A DNA stretch of 64,000 nt from the NCBI RefSeq assembly GCF_001584165.1, contig NZ_CP013233.1, forward strand, positions 3,480,620 through 3,544,619. Reading direction: 5' to 3'. Position 1 is the first letter of the stretch, and each line of letters opens with the position of its first letter. The DNA comes from Collimonas arenae. Its GTDB lineage: Bacteria > Pseudomonadota > Gammaproteobacteria > Burkholderiales > Burkholderiaceae_D. Under the pieces are notes generated by a model that saw nothing but the letters and a program-made list of their open reading frames with translations, was not told the origin of the DNA and did not search any database. This document shows positions 48,053 to 61,180 of this stretch, one piece after another. A program made the position numbers and the translations under genes.

Positions 48053-49887
48053 TTACGCTTCGCGCGAAGCCTTTTTACGCTCGTGCTCTTTCAGGAAGCG
48101 CTTGCGCAGACGGATGCTCTTCGGTGTGACTTCGACCAGCTCGTCATCGTCGATGAATTCAACCGCGTATTCCAACGACATCTCGATTGGCGGAACCAGG
48201 CGCACCGCTTCGTCGGTACCCGACGAACGAACGTTGGTCAATTGCTTGCCCTTGATCGGATTAACCACCAGATCGTTGTCACGCGAGTGGATACCGATGA
48301 TCATGCCTTCATACACTGGGTCGTTGTGGCTGACGAACATGCGGCCGCGATCCTGCAGTTTCCAGATGGCGTAGGCAACGGCTGCGCCGTCATCTTGCGA
48401 GATCAGCACGCCGTTGCGACGACCGCCCAGTTCACCCTTGGAGGTATCGACCGGTGCGTATTCATCGAACACGTGGCTCATCAGGCCGGTGCCGCGAGTC
48501 AAGGTCATGAATTCGCCCTGGAAGCCGATCAGACCGCGTGCAGGAATACGGTACTCGAGACGCACACGTCCCTTGCCGTCCGGTTCCATGTTTTGCAGAT
48601 CGCCACGACGACGACCCAGTTCTTCCATCACGCCGCCCTGGTTGGTTTCTTCGACGTCGACGGTCAGGTTTTCGTATGGCTCATGACGCACGCCATCGAC
48701 CATCTTGAACACCACGCGCGGACGGGAAACCGCCAACTCATAGCCTTCGCGGCGCATGTTTTCGATCAGGATGGTCAGGTGCAATTCGCCACGGCCCGAC
48801 ACTTCGTAGGTCGAATCGTCGTTTTCAGCTTGTACTACGCGCAACGCCATGTTGGCCTTCAGTTCGCGGTCCAGACGGTCCTTGATCTGACGGGTGGTCA
48901 CGAACTTGCCTTCGCGGCCAGCCAGCGGCGAGTTGTTCACCATGAAGTTCATGGTCAGGGTCGGCTCGTCAACCTTCAGCATCGGCAGGCCTTCCGGATG
49001 GTCCGGTGCGCAGATGGTGGAACCGATACTGATTTCTTCAATTCCGTTGATCAGCACGATGTCGCCAGCCAGTGCTTCGTCAACCAGCACGCGATCCAGG
49101 CCACGGAAAGTCAGCACCTGGTTGATACGCGCCTTGGTTGGCTTGTCTTCCGGACCATTCATCCAGACTACGTCTTGCAGGGCTTTGACTTTACCGCGCA
49201 GGATACGGCCAACGCCGATCTTGCCGACGTAGGAAGAGTACTCCAGCGAAGTGATTTGCAGTTGCAGCGGGCCGTTAGGATCATCTTCACGCGCTGGAAC
49301 GTGTTCCAGGATAGCGTCGAACAATGGTTCCATGTTGCCTTCGCGGACGGTGTCTTCCAGACCTGCATAGCCTTTGAAGCCCGATGCGTAGATGATCGGG
49401 AAATCCAGTTGTTCGTCGGTTGCGCCGAGTTTGTCGAACAGTTCGAAAGTCGCGTTCACAGCCTTTTGCGGGTCTGCGTTTTCGCGGTCGATCTTGTTCA
49501 CAACAACGATCGGCTTCAAGCCCAGCGCCAGCGCTTTACGCGTGACGAAACGCGTTTGCGGCATCGGGCCTTCTTGCGCATCGACCAGCAGCAGAACACT
49601 GTCAACCATCGACAGTACGCGTTCCACTTCGCCACCGAAGTCGGCGTGGCCGGGGTATCAACGATGTTGATGTGCGTGCCCTTGTATTCGACTGCGCAGT
49701 TCTTCGACAGAATCGTGATGCCACGTTCTTTTTCAATTTCGTTCGAATCCATCACGCGTGCATCGACGTGCTGGTTGTCACGGAAGGTGCCCGATTGACG
49801 CAGCAATTGGTCAACCAGAGTGGTCTTGCCGTGGTCAACGTGGGCAATGATGGCAATGTTGCGGATGGCGCGAGGTGTGTTTGACAT
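48053..49887 (-). CDS. typA: TypA/BipA, ribosome-associated translational GTPase (frameshifted)
   Basis: About 611 residues. The first frame ([20 protein letters not shown] from 49887) carries the P-loop [12 protein letters not shown] and switch [10 protein letters not shown]. After NIVDTP it breaks near 49650, where one base in the CC run (plus strand) is missing; with it the text reads [20 protein letters not shown], the G3 motif. The rest is intact: [10 protein letters not shown]-like domains and the TypA C-terminal domain. TypA aids 50S assembly and growth at low temperature. A broken typA is unlikely in nature, so I read this as a sequence error. Confidence 0.92.
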
Positions 49888-50138
49888 GGTCAGTTTGGAG
49901 ATTGGAGAACTTAGTAAGTGCGCAGACATAAATGCGCAGGATATTTATTGCTGAATATTTATAACTACATATGCGGCCAAAAATGCTCGCTCAGACACTG
50001 CACAGAAGCACGACAGATGTAGCGGAATTTGGGAGGCCGCGCATTATAGCATGACGCGCTGCACTACTTTATGAAAAGCCTTGTATTTTCAAAGGGTTGC
50101 TGTCTCAAGCAAGGCACAAATTGTTACTTAAATCACAT

Positions 50139-51098
50139 TTATGTCTGCTGTGCCGTCGCAATCAGGCGTTCCGGCGCCAGAACCCCGTACTCATGCAACT
50201 GGGCAGTGCCCAGCAACTGGCGAGATGATGCATCGACAACATCGCCAGGCTGCAGATATACGCGGACCCGCCCTGCCGTTGTCGGCAGCGTCACGCCCTC
50301 TTTCGCCAAGGTAAGGCGCTGGCCCTGCAAAAACCGCTTGGCCAAGGCTTCCGGCAGCACCACTTCAGGAAACGACGACAGCAAGTTGTCCACCGGCGCC
50401 AGCAAAGCTGCCCGTTCGGCCTCATCTGTCGCAATCAGTTGATCCAGGGTAACGCAGCCATCCAGCGTCAGGTGCCCAACCTGGACTCGCCGCAATTCCT
50501 GCAGATGGGCGCCACAGCCCAGTACGGCGCCGATGTCCTCCCCCAGTACGCGAATGTAGGTGCCTTTGCTGCAGGTCACCCGCAGGCGCAGGAATGGCGC
50601 TTGGTAATCGAGGAACTCCAGCGTGTGGATCGTCACATCGCGCGCCTCGCGTTCCAGAGTGATGCCGGCCCGCGCGTATTCGTACAGCGGTTTGCCGTCG
50701 CGTTTCAGCGCCGAATACATCGGCGGCACCTGCTTGATCGGACCGCGGAACTGCGCCAAAGCCTGGTCGATCTGCTCACGGCTGATGTTGACTTCCTTAC
50801 TCTCCAGAATCTCACCTTCGGTATCGCCTGTGGTGGTCGTCACACCAAGATGGATCAGGGTTTCATAGGTCTTGTCGGCATCCAGTAAATCCTGGGCGAA
50901 CTTGGTCGCCTCGCCAAAGCACAGCGGCAGCACGCCGGTCGCAAAAGGATCGAGGGTGCCAGTGTGGCCGGCCTTCTGTGCATTCAACAAGCGCTTGGCC
51001 TTGATCAGGGCGTCATTGCTGGAAAAACCGACAGGCTTATCCAGCAGCAATACGCCATTCAGCGGAACACGGATTCGTTTGGGCGCAGTGGATGCCAT
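50139..51098 (-). CDS. truB: TruB, tRNA pseudouridine-55 synthase
   Basis: The 319-residue protein has GVLLLDKPVGFSSNDALIKAK, the catalytic Asp motif GHTGTLDPFATGVLPLC (near residue 47), VTCSKGTYIRVLGEDIG and a C-terminal PUA-like tail. It makes pseudouridine 55 in tRNA. It follows rbfA by 100 bases, as the last gene of the nusA-infB-rbfA-truB group. Confidence 0.95.
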   Translation of the reverse strand: MASTAPKRIRVPLNGVLLLDKPVGFSSNDALIKAKRLLNAQKAGHTGTLDPFATGVLPLCFGEATKFAQDLLDADKTYETLIHLGVTTTTGDTEGEILESKEVNISREQIDQALAQFRGPIKQVPPMYSALKRDGKPLYEYARAGITLEREARDVTIHTLEFLDYQAPFLRLRVTCSKGTYIRVLGEDIGAVLGCGAHLQELRRVQVGHLTLDGCVTLDQLIATDEAERAALLAPVDNLLSSFPEVVLPEALAKRFLQGQRLTLAKEGVTLPTTAGRVRVYLQPGDVVDASSRQLLGTAQLHEYGVLAPERLIATAQQT

Positions 51099-51198
51099 GG
51101 AAAAAACTCAGAGAAGACAAAACAGATGATAAGAAGGGGAAACGGCCTGCCGTTGCCAGCAAGCCGCATCAATCATGTACAGCAAGCTAGCAGCCAGT

Positions 51199-51588
51199 TT
51201 ATTCCTGGCCGTCATCCTTGGAGCGCGTCGCATTGGCGATATCGATCAGACGCGACATTTCAACGCCGCGAGCAGTCGAATTATCGTGAATGAAATGCAA
51301 GGCCGGCAAAGTGTGGATGGTCAGACGGCGGCCCAGCTGGTTACGCAGGAAACCGGCGGCCTGGGTCAGGCCCTTGACGGTATTCGTGATCGCTTCAGGG
51401 TCGTCGTTCAGCATCGTGAAGAACACCTTGGCATGGGCGTAGTCCGGCGTCACCTGTACCTCAGTAATCGTGATCATACCGACCCGCGGGTCTTTCAGCC
51501 CGAAAACGATGATTTCGGACAGGTCCTTCTGGATCTGGTCTGCAACGCGCAGGCCACGGCCAGGGATCGATTTACTATGTTTAGCCAT
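51199..51588 (-). CDS. rbfA: RbfA, 30S ribosome-binding factor
   Basis: The 129-residue KH-fold protein begins [20 protein letters not shown] and has [13 protein letters not shown] and [20 protein letters not shown]. It aids 16S 5' end maturation and cold adaptation. It lies 309 bases downstream of infB, with a terminator in between. Confidence 0.95.
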   Translation of the reverse strand: MAKHSKSIPGRGLRVADQIQKDLSEIIVFGLKDPRVGMITITEVQVTPDYAHAKVFFTMLNDDPEAITNTVKGLTQAAGFLRNQLGRRLTIHTLPALHFIHDNSTARGVEMSRLIDIANATRSKDDGQE

Positions 51589-51897
51589 ACTATTATTCGG
51601 CGCTGTTAGGCGCTATATCTTTCACAAATGAACTACCAACAACTTATCACACTAAAACTACGAAATTAAAGTGAATCGCCAGACCTATCGGCTCTAGAAA
51701 CCCTAGCCTCAGCTACGCTGACCTGGCCCAATGTCTGGTTAAGAAGCGCAGCTGCACAGACGTACAGCGAGCATCGCAAACCGGACAATGGGTTGCGCAG
51801 TAAGTTTATAGAGTTGCCTATTACAAAATGAAAATCGGGCTTTTAGGCCCGATTTTCCTGCCTTGCGCACCTGAACTGCATGCGTGTGCTTTGACTA
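51589..51897. other. Long infB-rbfA gap
   Basis: 309 bases without a gene inside a classical operon. The infB-proximal part holds the terminator at 51831-51856; the remaining 240 bases must supply rbfA with a promoter or leave it to readthrough. I saw no consensus promoter. Confidence 0.5.
51826..51856 (-). terminator. Intrinsic terminator after infB
   Basis: AAAATCGGGC (51831-51840) and GCCCGATTTT (51847-51856) form a perfect 10-bp stem with a six-base loop; on the minus strand it ends in TTTTCATTTTG. It lies 42 bases past the infB stop. Confidence 0.85.
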
Positions 51898-54744
51898 TTA
51901 CAGGGTACGTGCGACTTCTTCAACTTCAAAGATTTCGAGGTGATCGCCTTCTTTGATATCGTTGAAGTTCTTCAGCGTCAGACCGCATTCAAAGCCGGCG
52001 CGTACTTCCTTGACGTCGTCCTTGAAGCGTTTCAGCGAATCCAGCTCGCCAGTCCACAGGACCACGTTGTCGCGCAGCAGACGGACCGAAGCGCCGCGCT
52101 TGACCAAGCCTTCGAGCACATAGCAACCGGCAATCGCGCCGACCTTGCTGACCAGCAGAACCTGACGAATCTCGACCAGACCCAGGGCCTGTTCGCGCTT
52201 CTCAGGCGACAACATGCCAGACATCGCAGCCTTGACCTCGTCAACCGCATCATAAATGATGTTGTAGTAACGAATGTCGACGCCGTTGGCTTCCGCCAGC
52301 TTGCGTGCCGATGCATCGGCTCGGGTGTTGAAGCCGATAATCACGGCCTTCGAGGCAACCGCCAGATTGACGTCGTTCTCGCTGATGCCGCCGACACCGG
52401 CGTGCACCACTTGTACCCGGACTTCGCTGGTCGACAGTTTTTGCAGCGACTGCGTCAGCGCTTCTTGCGAACCCTGAACGTCGGTCTTGATGATCATTGG
52501 CAGATTCTTGACTTCGCCTTCGGCCATCTGGTCGAACATGTTTTCCAGCTTCGCGGCTTGCTGTTTGGCCAGCTTGACGTCACGGTACTTGCCTTGACGG
52601 AACTGACCGATTTCGCGCGCCTTGCGCTCGTCTGCCATGACCATGACTTCTTCGCCGGCAACCGGCACTTCCGTCAGGCCCTGGATTTCGACTGGAATCG
52701 ATGGACCGGCTTCGGTAATTGCCTTGCCGTTTTCGTCAAGCATCGCACGAACACGGCCATAGGCGGAACCAGCCAGCACGACGTCGCCACGCTTCAAGGT
52801 ACCCGATTGCACCAGGATCGTTGCAACTGGACCACGGCCCTTGTCCAACTTGGCTTCCACCACCAGGCCACGGGCTGGCGCTGCGACGGCAGCTTTCAAT
52901 TCCAGCACTTCAGCCTGCAGCAGGACTTGCTCCAGCAGATTGTCAATGCCTTCACCAGTCTTGGCCGAAACAGGCACGAACGGCGATTCGCCGCCGTACT
53001 CTTCCGGCACGACCTGCTCGGCAATCAATTCCTGCTTGACGCGATCCAGGTTACTGCCCGGTTTGTCGATCTTGTTGATTGCCACCACCAGCGGTACACC
53101 GGCTGCTTTCGCGTGGGCAATCGCTTCCTTGGTTTGCGGCATCACGCCGTCATCGGCTGCCACCACCAGAATCACGATATCTGTCGCCTTGGCGCCACGG
53201 GCACGCATCGCGGTAAACGCTTCATGGCCCGGGGTGTCAAGGAAGGTGATCATGCCGCGTGGCGTTTCCACGTGATATGCACCGATGTGCTGGGTAATGC
53301 CGCCAGCTTCGCCGGACGCCACTTTGGCACGGCGGATGTAATCCAGCAGCGAGGTCTTGCCGTGGTCAACGTGACCCATGACGGTAACCACCGGTGCACG
53401 CGGCAGCAATTCTGCGTCGGCATGTTCTTCGCCGTCGATCAGCAGTGCTTCCGGATCATCCAGTTTCGCAGCGTGTGCGGTATGGCCCATTTCTTCGACC
53501 AGGATCATCGATGTTTCCTGATCCAGAACCTGGTTAATGGTGACCATCTGGCCCAGTTTCATCAAATGCTTGATGACCTCGGAAGCCTTGACCGACATCT
53601 TGTGCGCCAGTTCGGCGACAGTAATGGTTTCAGGAACATAGATGTCCTTGACCACTGCCTCGGTCGGCACCTGGAAATTGCTTTCGTGATCGTCGCCATG
53701 CGAGTTGCGGCGGCCCTTCGGACCACCACGCCAGCCATCGCGCCCGCCACCGGTATTGCCGCGGGTCTTGATACCGAGGCCGCGCTTCTTGGCGGCGTCA
53801 TCCTGCCAGGTCGAAGAGACGTTAGCGGACTTGATCGATTTCTTGTCGACCACGACCTTCTTGTCGTCTTTCTTCTCGCCTGGCTTCTTGTCGGCTGGCT
53901 TGTGCAACGTGCCTTCGGCGGTCTTGGCCGGGGCAGCGGCTGGCGCTACCGGCTCAGGCGCCTTGATCACGCGGCGCGGTGCATTCATCATGGCCTTGAT
54001 CTGCGCCACTTCGTCCTGCACGGCCTTGCGAGCGCGCTCCGTCGCAGCCGACTTCTCGGCAGCTTCCTTAGCGGCTTGCGCAATCTTTTGCTTGGCTTCT
54101 TCGTTGGCCAGGCGTTTCTTTTCTTCTGCAGCCGGATCTTCCTGCTTGGCAGGCGCATCAGCACTGGCAGCTACTGGGGCCGGTGCTTGCGCAGCGGCTT
54201 TCTTGGCTTCCAGTTCAGCTTTCTTAGCCTCGTTTTCCGCTTTTTGCGCAGCCTTGGCTTGCGCTTCCTTCTCGGCTTCCAACTTGGCCAGGCGTTCTTG
54301 TTTCTCGATCAATTCTGCTTCCTGGCGAGCGATCAATTCTGCTTGACGACGAGCTTCTTCCGCCCGGCGTGCCTGTTCCGCTTCGTCGACGACGGGCGCT
54401 GCAGGCGCAGCCGGAGCTGCCGCTACTTCGGCAACCGGCTCATCACGCTTGACGAAAGTACGCTTCTTGCGCACTTCAACCTGGATCGTGCGCGACTTGC
54501 CGGTGGCGTCAGCCTGCTTGATCTCGGTGGTTTCCTTACGGGTCAGCGTGATCTTTTTCTTTTCGCTATCGGCAACCGCACCGTGCGAACGACGCAGATG
54601 TTCCAGCAGGCGATCCTTGTCTTCTTTCGACAAGGCGTCGTCAGTCGAATTTTTCTGGACGCCAGCCGATTGAAGTTGTGTCAGCAGTAAATCTGCTGGC
54701 ATTTTCAGCTCGGTGGCAAATTGGGCTACATTGTTACTCGCCAT
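51898..54744 (-). CDS. infB: Translation initiation factor IF-2
   Basis: The 948-residue protein has an IF2_N domain (residues 1-55: [20 protein letters not shown]), a long Ala/Lys/Glu-rich linker (about 60-330), a second N domain ([20 protein letters not shown]) and a GTPase core near residue 460 ([29 protein letters not shown]), then C-terminal domains. It brings fMet-tRNA to the 30S subunit. It sits 58 bases downstream of nusA. Long size is normal for Burkholderiales. Confidence 0.97.
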   Translation of the reverse strand: MASNNVAQFATELKMPADLLLTQLQSAGVQKNSTDDALSKEDKDRLLEHLRRSHGAVADSEKKKITLTRKETTEIKQADATGKSRTIQVEVRKKRTFVKRDEPVAEVAAAPAAPAAPVVDEAEQARRAEEARRQAELIARQEAELIEKQERLAKLEAEKEAQAKAAQKAENEAKKAELEAKKAAAQAPAPVAASADAPAKQEDPAAEEKKRLANEEAKQKIAQAAKEAAEKSAATERARKAVQDEVAQIKAMMNAPRRVIKAPEPVAPAAAPAKTAEGTLHKPADKKPGEKKDDKKVVVDKKSIKSANVSSTWQDDAAKKRGLGIKTRGNTGGGRDGWRGGPKGRRNSHGDDHESNFQVPTEAVVKDIYVPETITVAELAHKMSVKASEVIKHLMKLGQMVTINQVLDQETSMILVEEMGHTAHAAKLDDPEALLIDGEEHADAELLPRAPVVTVMGHVDHGKTSLLDYIRRAKVASGEAGGITQHIGAYHVETPRGMITFLDTPGHEAFTAMRARGAKATDIVILVVAADDGVMPQTKEAIAHAKAAGVPLVVAINKIDKPGSNLDRVKQELIAEQVVPEEYGGESPFVPVSAKTGEGIDNLLEQVLLQAEVLELKAAVAAPARGLVVEAKLDKGRGPVATILVQSGTLKRGDVVLAGSAYGRVRAMLDENGKAITEAGPSIPVEIQGLTEVPVAGEEVMVMADERKAREIGQFRQGKYRDVKLAKQQAAKLENMFDQMAEGEVKNLPMIIKTDVQGSQEALTQSLQKLSTSEVRVQVVHAGVGGISENDVNLAVASKAVIIGFNTRADASARKLAEANGVDIRYYNIIYDAVDEVKAAMSGMLSPEKREQALGLVEIRQVLLVSKVGAIAGCYVLEGLVKRGASVRLLRDNVVLWTGELDSLKRFKDDVKEVRAGFECGLTLKNFNDIKEGDHLEIFEVEEVARTL

Positions 54745-54802
54745 TCAGTCCTCTTTTTCTATGTGGCGCGGCAGACGATACGGAACCTCTCGGATCACTC
54801 GA

Positions 54803-56844
<2,042 letters not shown>

Positions 56845-57268
56845 GGCAACTCCCTAATAAAGATCTGCACGTCCTGCCTGAGTCAGGCCCCGCGCAATGC
56901 AAAAACCTGCTGAAAACGAAAAGCAAAAAAAAAATGGGCATCTGCCCATCTTCTTATCGTTTGTCATTTAAGCAGTTTCCACGAGATCGGCTGCGAATCA
57001 AATCCTGAATTCCGAAGTTTAACCCTGAATCCTGAAGTTTAATTCCATTAATGACTTCTGTTAACTTGTAAATTATAAACGATTGGGCTATGTATCGCAA
57101 TGCAGGAAATTTGCATTTATTGACAATCCCCGCTTCCCAAGCAATGAATTGATCATTAAAGCAACACTATTTTCCTGCAATGCCACTACTTTTACTCACA
57201 TCATTACCGACAGGAAAGCAGCGATCCGGGTCAATCAATCAAACCGGATGGCCGACTATCCAATCGAC
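56845..57268. other. Intergenic region rluB / rimP
   Basis: The 424 bases are AT-rich around 57000-57240 and contain a tandem imperfect repeat (CCTGAAT..GAAGTTTAA, twice at about 57004-57045) plus the rluB terminator. They should hold the promoter for the rimP operon, but I could not single it out. Confidence 0.5.
56925..56949 (-). terminator. Intrinsic terminator upstream of rimP
   Basis: On the minus strand ATGGGCA (56949-56943) pairs with TGCCCAT (56940-56934), followed by nine T. It ends the rluB transcript 320 bases past its stop, or it attenuates the rimP operon leader, 90 bases before rimP. Confidence 0.75.
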
Positions 57269-59212
57269 TTAACCGCGTGGGCGACGACGCGGCATTCCTT
57301 GCCCGCCATGCTGCCCGCCTTGACCACCATACTGGCCACCGGCTGCCTTGTTTGGCCGTGCCGGGCGGGCAAAGCCATTGCCGCCGCCATTACGCCGCGG
57401 CTGTCCAGCATCAGGGAAACCCAACGCAGTCTGCAAAGGATCTGGCTGACGGCTGCGCGCCGGCGCGTTGCCGCCTTGCGGACGCCCTTGGCCGCCACGT
57501 CCCTGGTTGCCACGCGACTGACCGAAACCCTGATCGCGGTAACCGCCTGGCCCCTGCGGTGCGCTATTGGCACGATTGCCGTTTGGCTGACGATCCTTGT
57601 TGAATTCGGGACGGCCTTTGCCGCCGCCGGCAGCCTGGCCGGCAGGCTTGTCCAGGCCATGCGCTGCCATCATGTCGCGCACTGCATTTTCATCCAACTC
57701 TTCCCAACGGCCGCGCTTCAAGCCGCGCGGCAAAGTCATCGCACCGTAACGAGTACGGATCAGACGCGATACCGTCAGGCCGATTGCCTCAAACATGCGG
57801 CGCACTTCGCGGTTACGGCCTTCGCCGATAATGACGCGATACCATTTATTGATGCCTTCACCACCACCATCGGCAATTTTCGTGAATTGCGCAACACCGT
57901 CTTCCAGTTCGACGCCAGCCAGCAATTTCTGGCGCATGCCCTGCTCCAGCTCGCCCAAGGTACGCACCGCGTATTCGCGGTCGATGCCGTAGCGCGGATG
58001 CATCAGGCGGTTCGCCAGATCGCCGGAAGTTGTAAACAACAGCAAGCCTTCGGTATTGAAATCGAGACGACCGACGGCCAGCCATTTGGCAGCCTTCATG
58101 TTCGGCAAACGATCGAATACCGATGGACGACCATCCGGGTCGTTATGGCTGACGATTTCGCCTGCCGGCTTGTGATAGACCAGCACGCGTGGCGGCTTCT
58201 TGCTCACTTTGCGCTGCAACAGCTTGCCATTGATGCGGATTTGATCGGTTGGCAAGATGCGCTGACCAATATGTGCCGGTTCGCTGTTGACCGAAACCCG
58301 GCCAGCGATGATCAGCTCTTCCATATCGCGGCGCGAACCCAGGCCGACGTCAGCCAACACCTTGTGCAATTTCGGTGCATCATCTTCTGCAGTCAGATCA
58401 CGCCGCACGCTCTTTTGTGCCTGGCGGCCAGCGGCGTCTTCCGTCGTAGCCAGCGTATCGAACGACTCGGAGGTCACGAAAGAGAATACGTCATCTGCAT
58501 CACCGCCACGCGAACCTGGCTTGCCGCCACGTTGCGCCGGCTTGCCAGCCTGTGGCTTCTTACCCTTTTGCTGGCGATCGCGGGAATTGCGCTCGCCGTT
58601 GCGACTGTTGCCATTGTTATTACGATCAGCGCGCGGCTGGCGCGCCTCACCTGCCACGAAAGCAGGAGCATCGCCGCCTTGCGGCGCCGATTCCCGACCT
58701 TCTGCGATGGCGACATTGCCGGCTTCGGCAGTGACGTTCACCGACGACTCCTGCGCACGCTGCGCGGCACGGTTGCTGCGCAATGCGCGCGGACCGCGCA
58801 CGCCGCGCTTGGCTGGCCGCTCACGCGGCGTAGTTTCCGTGTTCAAGAATGGCGCATCGGCAACCGGCGCCGGATCAACCACGAATTCGACAACAGGCGC
58901 CGACTCAACTGCAACCTGAACCTTCTTGCGCGGTGCTGCCTTCGGCTTGGCCGGGGCCACTACCTCCGGCGCAACGTTGACGACTTCCGCCGCACCTGCC
59001 GACTCATCGGCCGCTGCGACTACTTTCTTGCGCGGTGCACGACGGGCAGGCTTGGCCGGCTCTGACACTTCGGCTGCAGGTGCATCTGGCGCGGCTACCG
59101 CATCGGCGGCAACCGTCGCAACCTTGCGCGCTCTTGGCTTCTTGGCTGGCTTCGGTTCGGTGGCGGCGGTCTGGTCGACGACCGGTGCATCATTGGAACT
59201 AGGTGGGTTCAT
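57269..59212 (-). CDS. rluB: RluB-type 23S rRNA pseudouridine synthase with long disordered flanks
   Basis: The enzyme core is central: an S4 domain ([20 protein letters not shown], about residue 290) and an RsuA/RluB catalytic domain with the Asp in [14 protein letters not shown] (about 395) and [17 protein letters not shown]. It would modify U2605 of 23S rRNA. It is flanked by about 280 Ala/Pro/Lys-rich N-terminal residues and about 120 Gly/Gln/Arg-rich C-terminal ones (647 in all, E. coli has about 290). Its ATG lies inside scpB (14-base overlap). Confidence 0.92.
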   Translation of the reverse strand: MNPPSSNDAPVVDQTAATEPKPAKKPRARKVATVAADAVAAPDAPAAEVSEPAKPARRAPRKKVVAAADESAGAAEVVNVAPEVVAPAKPKAAPRKKVQVAVESAPVVEFVVDPAPVADAPFLNTETTPRERPAKRGVRGPRALRSNRAAQRAQESSVNVTAEAGNVAIAEGRESAPQGGDAPAFVAGEARQPRADRNNNGNSRNGERNSRDRQQKGKKPQAGKPAQRGGKPGSRGGDADDVFSFVTSESFDTLATTEDAAGRQAQKSVRRDLTAEDDAPKLHKVLADVGLGSRRDMEELIIAGRVSVNSEPAHIGQRILPTDQIRINGKLLQRKVSKKPPRVLVYHKPAGEIVSHNDPDGRPSVFDRLPNMKAAKWLAVGRLDFNTEGLLLFTTSGDLANRLMHPRYGIDREYAVRTLGELEQGMRQKLLAGVELEDGVAQFTKIADGGGEGINKWYRVIIGEGRNREVRRMFEAIGLTVSRLIRTRYGAMTLPRGLKRGRWEELDENAVRDMMAAHGLDKPAGQAAGGGKGRPEFNKDRQPNGNRANSAPQGPGGYRDQGFGQSRGNQGRGGQGRPQGGNAPARSRQPDPLQTALGFPDAGQPRRNGGGNGFARPARPNKAAGGQYGGQGGQHGGQGMPRRRPRG

Positions 59213-60182
59213 TATTCAGGTGTTGGTTATGCCGACCTGGCGTGGCTTCATCATCCGATTCGGACGCACGGTCGTGAGTGTGGGTTTCATTCGATGCAAC
59301 TGGTGCTTCCTGCGGCGGAACAACTTCATCCTGATCCGCCTCCGTCGCATTTTCCGTCATGACTTCCGATGCGTTGACGCCTGCATCTTCTACTGGTGTA
59401 ACTGGTTCTGCAACCTGCCCGGCCTCCGCAACTGCGTCGTCCGAAGTATGGCTTGGTGCATCCTGAGCGGCCGCATCGACCGTTTCGGCGATATCGACTT
59501 CTTGCTCAGCAGGTGCTTCAACTTCATTTGCTTCCATCGCTGCAGCGGCATCCAGCACCGCCTTGGCTTCAATACTTGCTTCCAGATCGGCTTCCAATGC
59601 CTGCAGTTCCAGCAAATTGCCTTCCTGCATCTCATTCCTCGCTACTTGCTGCAGCGGCGGCAATTGATCCAGCGAGGTCAAGCCGAGATCGTCCAGGAAC
59701 TGCTTGGTGGTGGCGAACAATGCCGGGCGTCCCGGCACATCGCGATGCCCGATGGCTTCGATCCAGCCGCGCTCTTCGAGCATTTTTACCGTCTGCGAAT
59801 TGACCGTGACGCCACGGATTTCCTCGATGTCGCCCCGGGTTACCGGTTGACGGTAGGCAATGATCGCCAGGGTTTCAAGGGTTGCCCGCGAATATTTCGG
59901 CGGCTTTTCGGGATTCAGGCGCTCCAGGTAGATTTTCATCTCCGGGCGGCTCTGAAAACGCCAGCCGGTCGACAAGGCGACTACTTCGATGCCTTTGTCG
60001 GACCAATCCTCGCGTAGCTCCTCCAGCATTGACCTGATCGTATCTGCATTGATTTCGCCGTCATCCTCACCGCTATCTTCGCCATTTCGCGCATACAGCT
60101 TTTTCAAGTCGTTAAGCGACAGCGGCTCGTGAGCACAGAGCAAAGCAGTTTCGAGGACTTTCTTGGCCTCAATAGTATTCAT
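59199..60182 (-). CDS. scpB: ScpB, SMC-Scp chromosome partitioning subunit
   Basis: The 327-residue protein has the ScpB winged-helix core in the first 190 residues ([85 protein letters not shown]). An acidic, Ala/Glu/Val-rich low-complexity tail of about 130 residues follows, not present in short ScpB proteins. It works with SMC and ScpA in chromosome condensation. It overlaps rluB by 14 bases. Confidence 0.93.
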   Translation of the reverse strand: MNTIEAKKVLETALLCAHEPLSLNDLKKLYARNGEDSGEDDGEINADTIRSMLEELREDWSDKGIEVVALSTGWRFQSRPEMKIYLERLNPEKPPKYSRATLETLAIIAYRQPVTRGDIEEIRGVTVNSQTVKMLEERGWIEAIGHRDVPGRPALFATTKQFLDDLGLTSLDQLPPLQQVARNEMQEGNLLELQALEADLEASIEAKAVLDAAAAMEANEVEAPAEQEVDIAETVDAAAQDAPSHTSDDAVAEAGQVAEPVTPVEDAGVNASEVMTENATEADQDEVVPPQEAPVASNETHTHDRASESDDEATPGRHNQHLNNEPT

Positions 60183-60599
60183 GTACGACGTATGTTATTT
60201 AAATTTTATCAAAAAATTCGCAGAGGTCATGTTCAACGAGCGGCATCGGCAATATGCACCTGATGCCAGGTCAAAAGAAACCTGTTGATACTGCTGTCCA
60301 GCGCCCGTTAGAGGAGGATTAATATGAGGGCGGGGACAATAAGACTTGAATAAGAAGGCTAACACTTCTGGTGCGCCACTCGTTCCTTACATTTCGATCC
60401 TGCAATCGGTTACAGGAACCGACCTGCCATTTATCGAAAAATGTTGAGGCACAGTTTAGCACAAAGCTTACCGGGAGAGCTATTTGATGTCGCAGATGTG
60501 GTTATTTGACGAAAGACGGGCAGTCGGAATTTGCGGATTCCCCTTGCCGAGACCTGCGGGCCGGACATGCGATATACGGCCCGCAGTGGGATTTGCCTG
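60183..60599. other. Intergenic region scpB / uraH
   Basis: The 417 bases hold a strong Shine-Dalgarno (GAGGAGG, 60311-60317) followed by a nine-codon plus-strand frame (60324-60353, MRAGTIRLE), and a 10-bp hairpin at 60554-60586. No normal gene is visible. Confidence 0.5.
60554..60586. repeat. Hairpin downstream of uraH
   Basis: CTGCGGGCCG (60554-60563) pairs with CGGCCCGCAG (60577-60586). There is no T-tract on either strand; it lies 14 bases after the uraH stop and may stabilise the mRNA end. Confidence 0.6.
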
Positions 60600-60965
60600 T
60601 CAGCTGCCGCGATAGGTCGAATACGACCAAGGGGACACCACCAGCGGCACATGGTAGTTCTGGTCTGCGTGGGCAATGCCGAATGCCAGGGTAACCCGGT
60701 CGACAAAGCGCGGGCTTGGCAGCTGGATTCCCTGTGCGGCAAAATAGTCGCCGGCCGAAAAAACCAGTTCGTACTGGCCGGCCTGCATCTCCTCGCCTTG
60801 CAGCAGCGGCACATCAACCCGGCCGTCTTGGTTGGTCACTGCATTCTTCAGCAGGCTGCGTCCTGAAGCCGTCACTGCATAAAGTGCAATCTTGACGCCG
60901 ACGCCCGGCTTGCCTTGGGTAATATCCAGAACATGCGTGCTTAATTTTCCAACGGCGTTTCCCAT
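60600..60965 (-). CDS. uraH: UraH, 5-hydroxyisourate hydrolase
   Basis: The 121-residue transthyretin-like protein begins with the LSTHVLDITQGKP motif and ends in YRGS, the family's C-terminal signature. It hydrolyses 5-hydroxyisourate in urate breakdown. It is divergent from puuE with 215 bases in between, a shared control region likely. Confidence 0.94.
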   Translation of the reverse strand: MGNAVGKLSTHVLDITQGKPGVGVKIALYAVTASGRSLLKNAVTNQDGRVDVPLLQGEEMQAGQYELVFSAGDYFAAQGIQLPSPRFVDRVTLAFGIAHADQNYHVPLVVSPWSYSTYRGS

Positions 60966-61180
60966 GACAATTCCCTATATCGATTAGTTGAAAATGAGTA
61001 TCGAACAAATGATATACCGCAGGGTTCAGGTCAATATACTATCCGGCATATATTAATCATGGCGACAACGCACATAATCCAGAGCACGGCAATTGCAGGC
61101 ACTGCGGCAGCGGATCCAACGCCAGCGCAGCCGATGATGCCAGCCCGACTGACTAGATAATAAAGACTCCAGGTTAAGCA

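Noticed and set aside
47942..49798. 618-codon plus-strand frame opposite typA
   Set aside because: The opposite strand encodes clear TypA motifs; this frame has none.
51940..54690. Very long open frame antisense to infB (about 916 codons)
   Set aside because: It mirrors the Ala/Lys/Glu-rich codons of infB, shows no family motif and lacks a ribosome site.
57083..59065. 660-codon plus-strand frame opposite rluB
   Set aside because: It arises from the repetitive, GC-rich rluB flanks; no domain seen.
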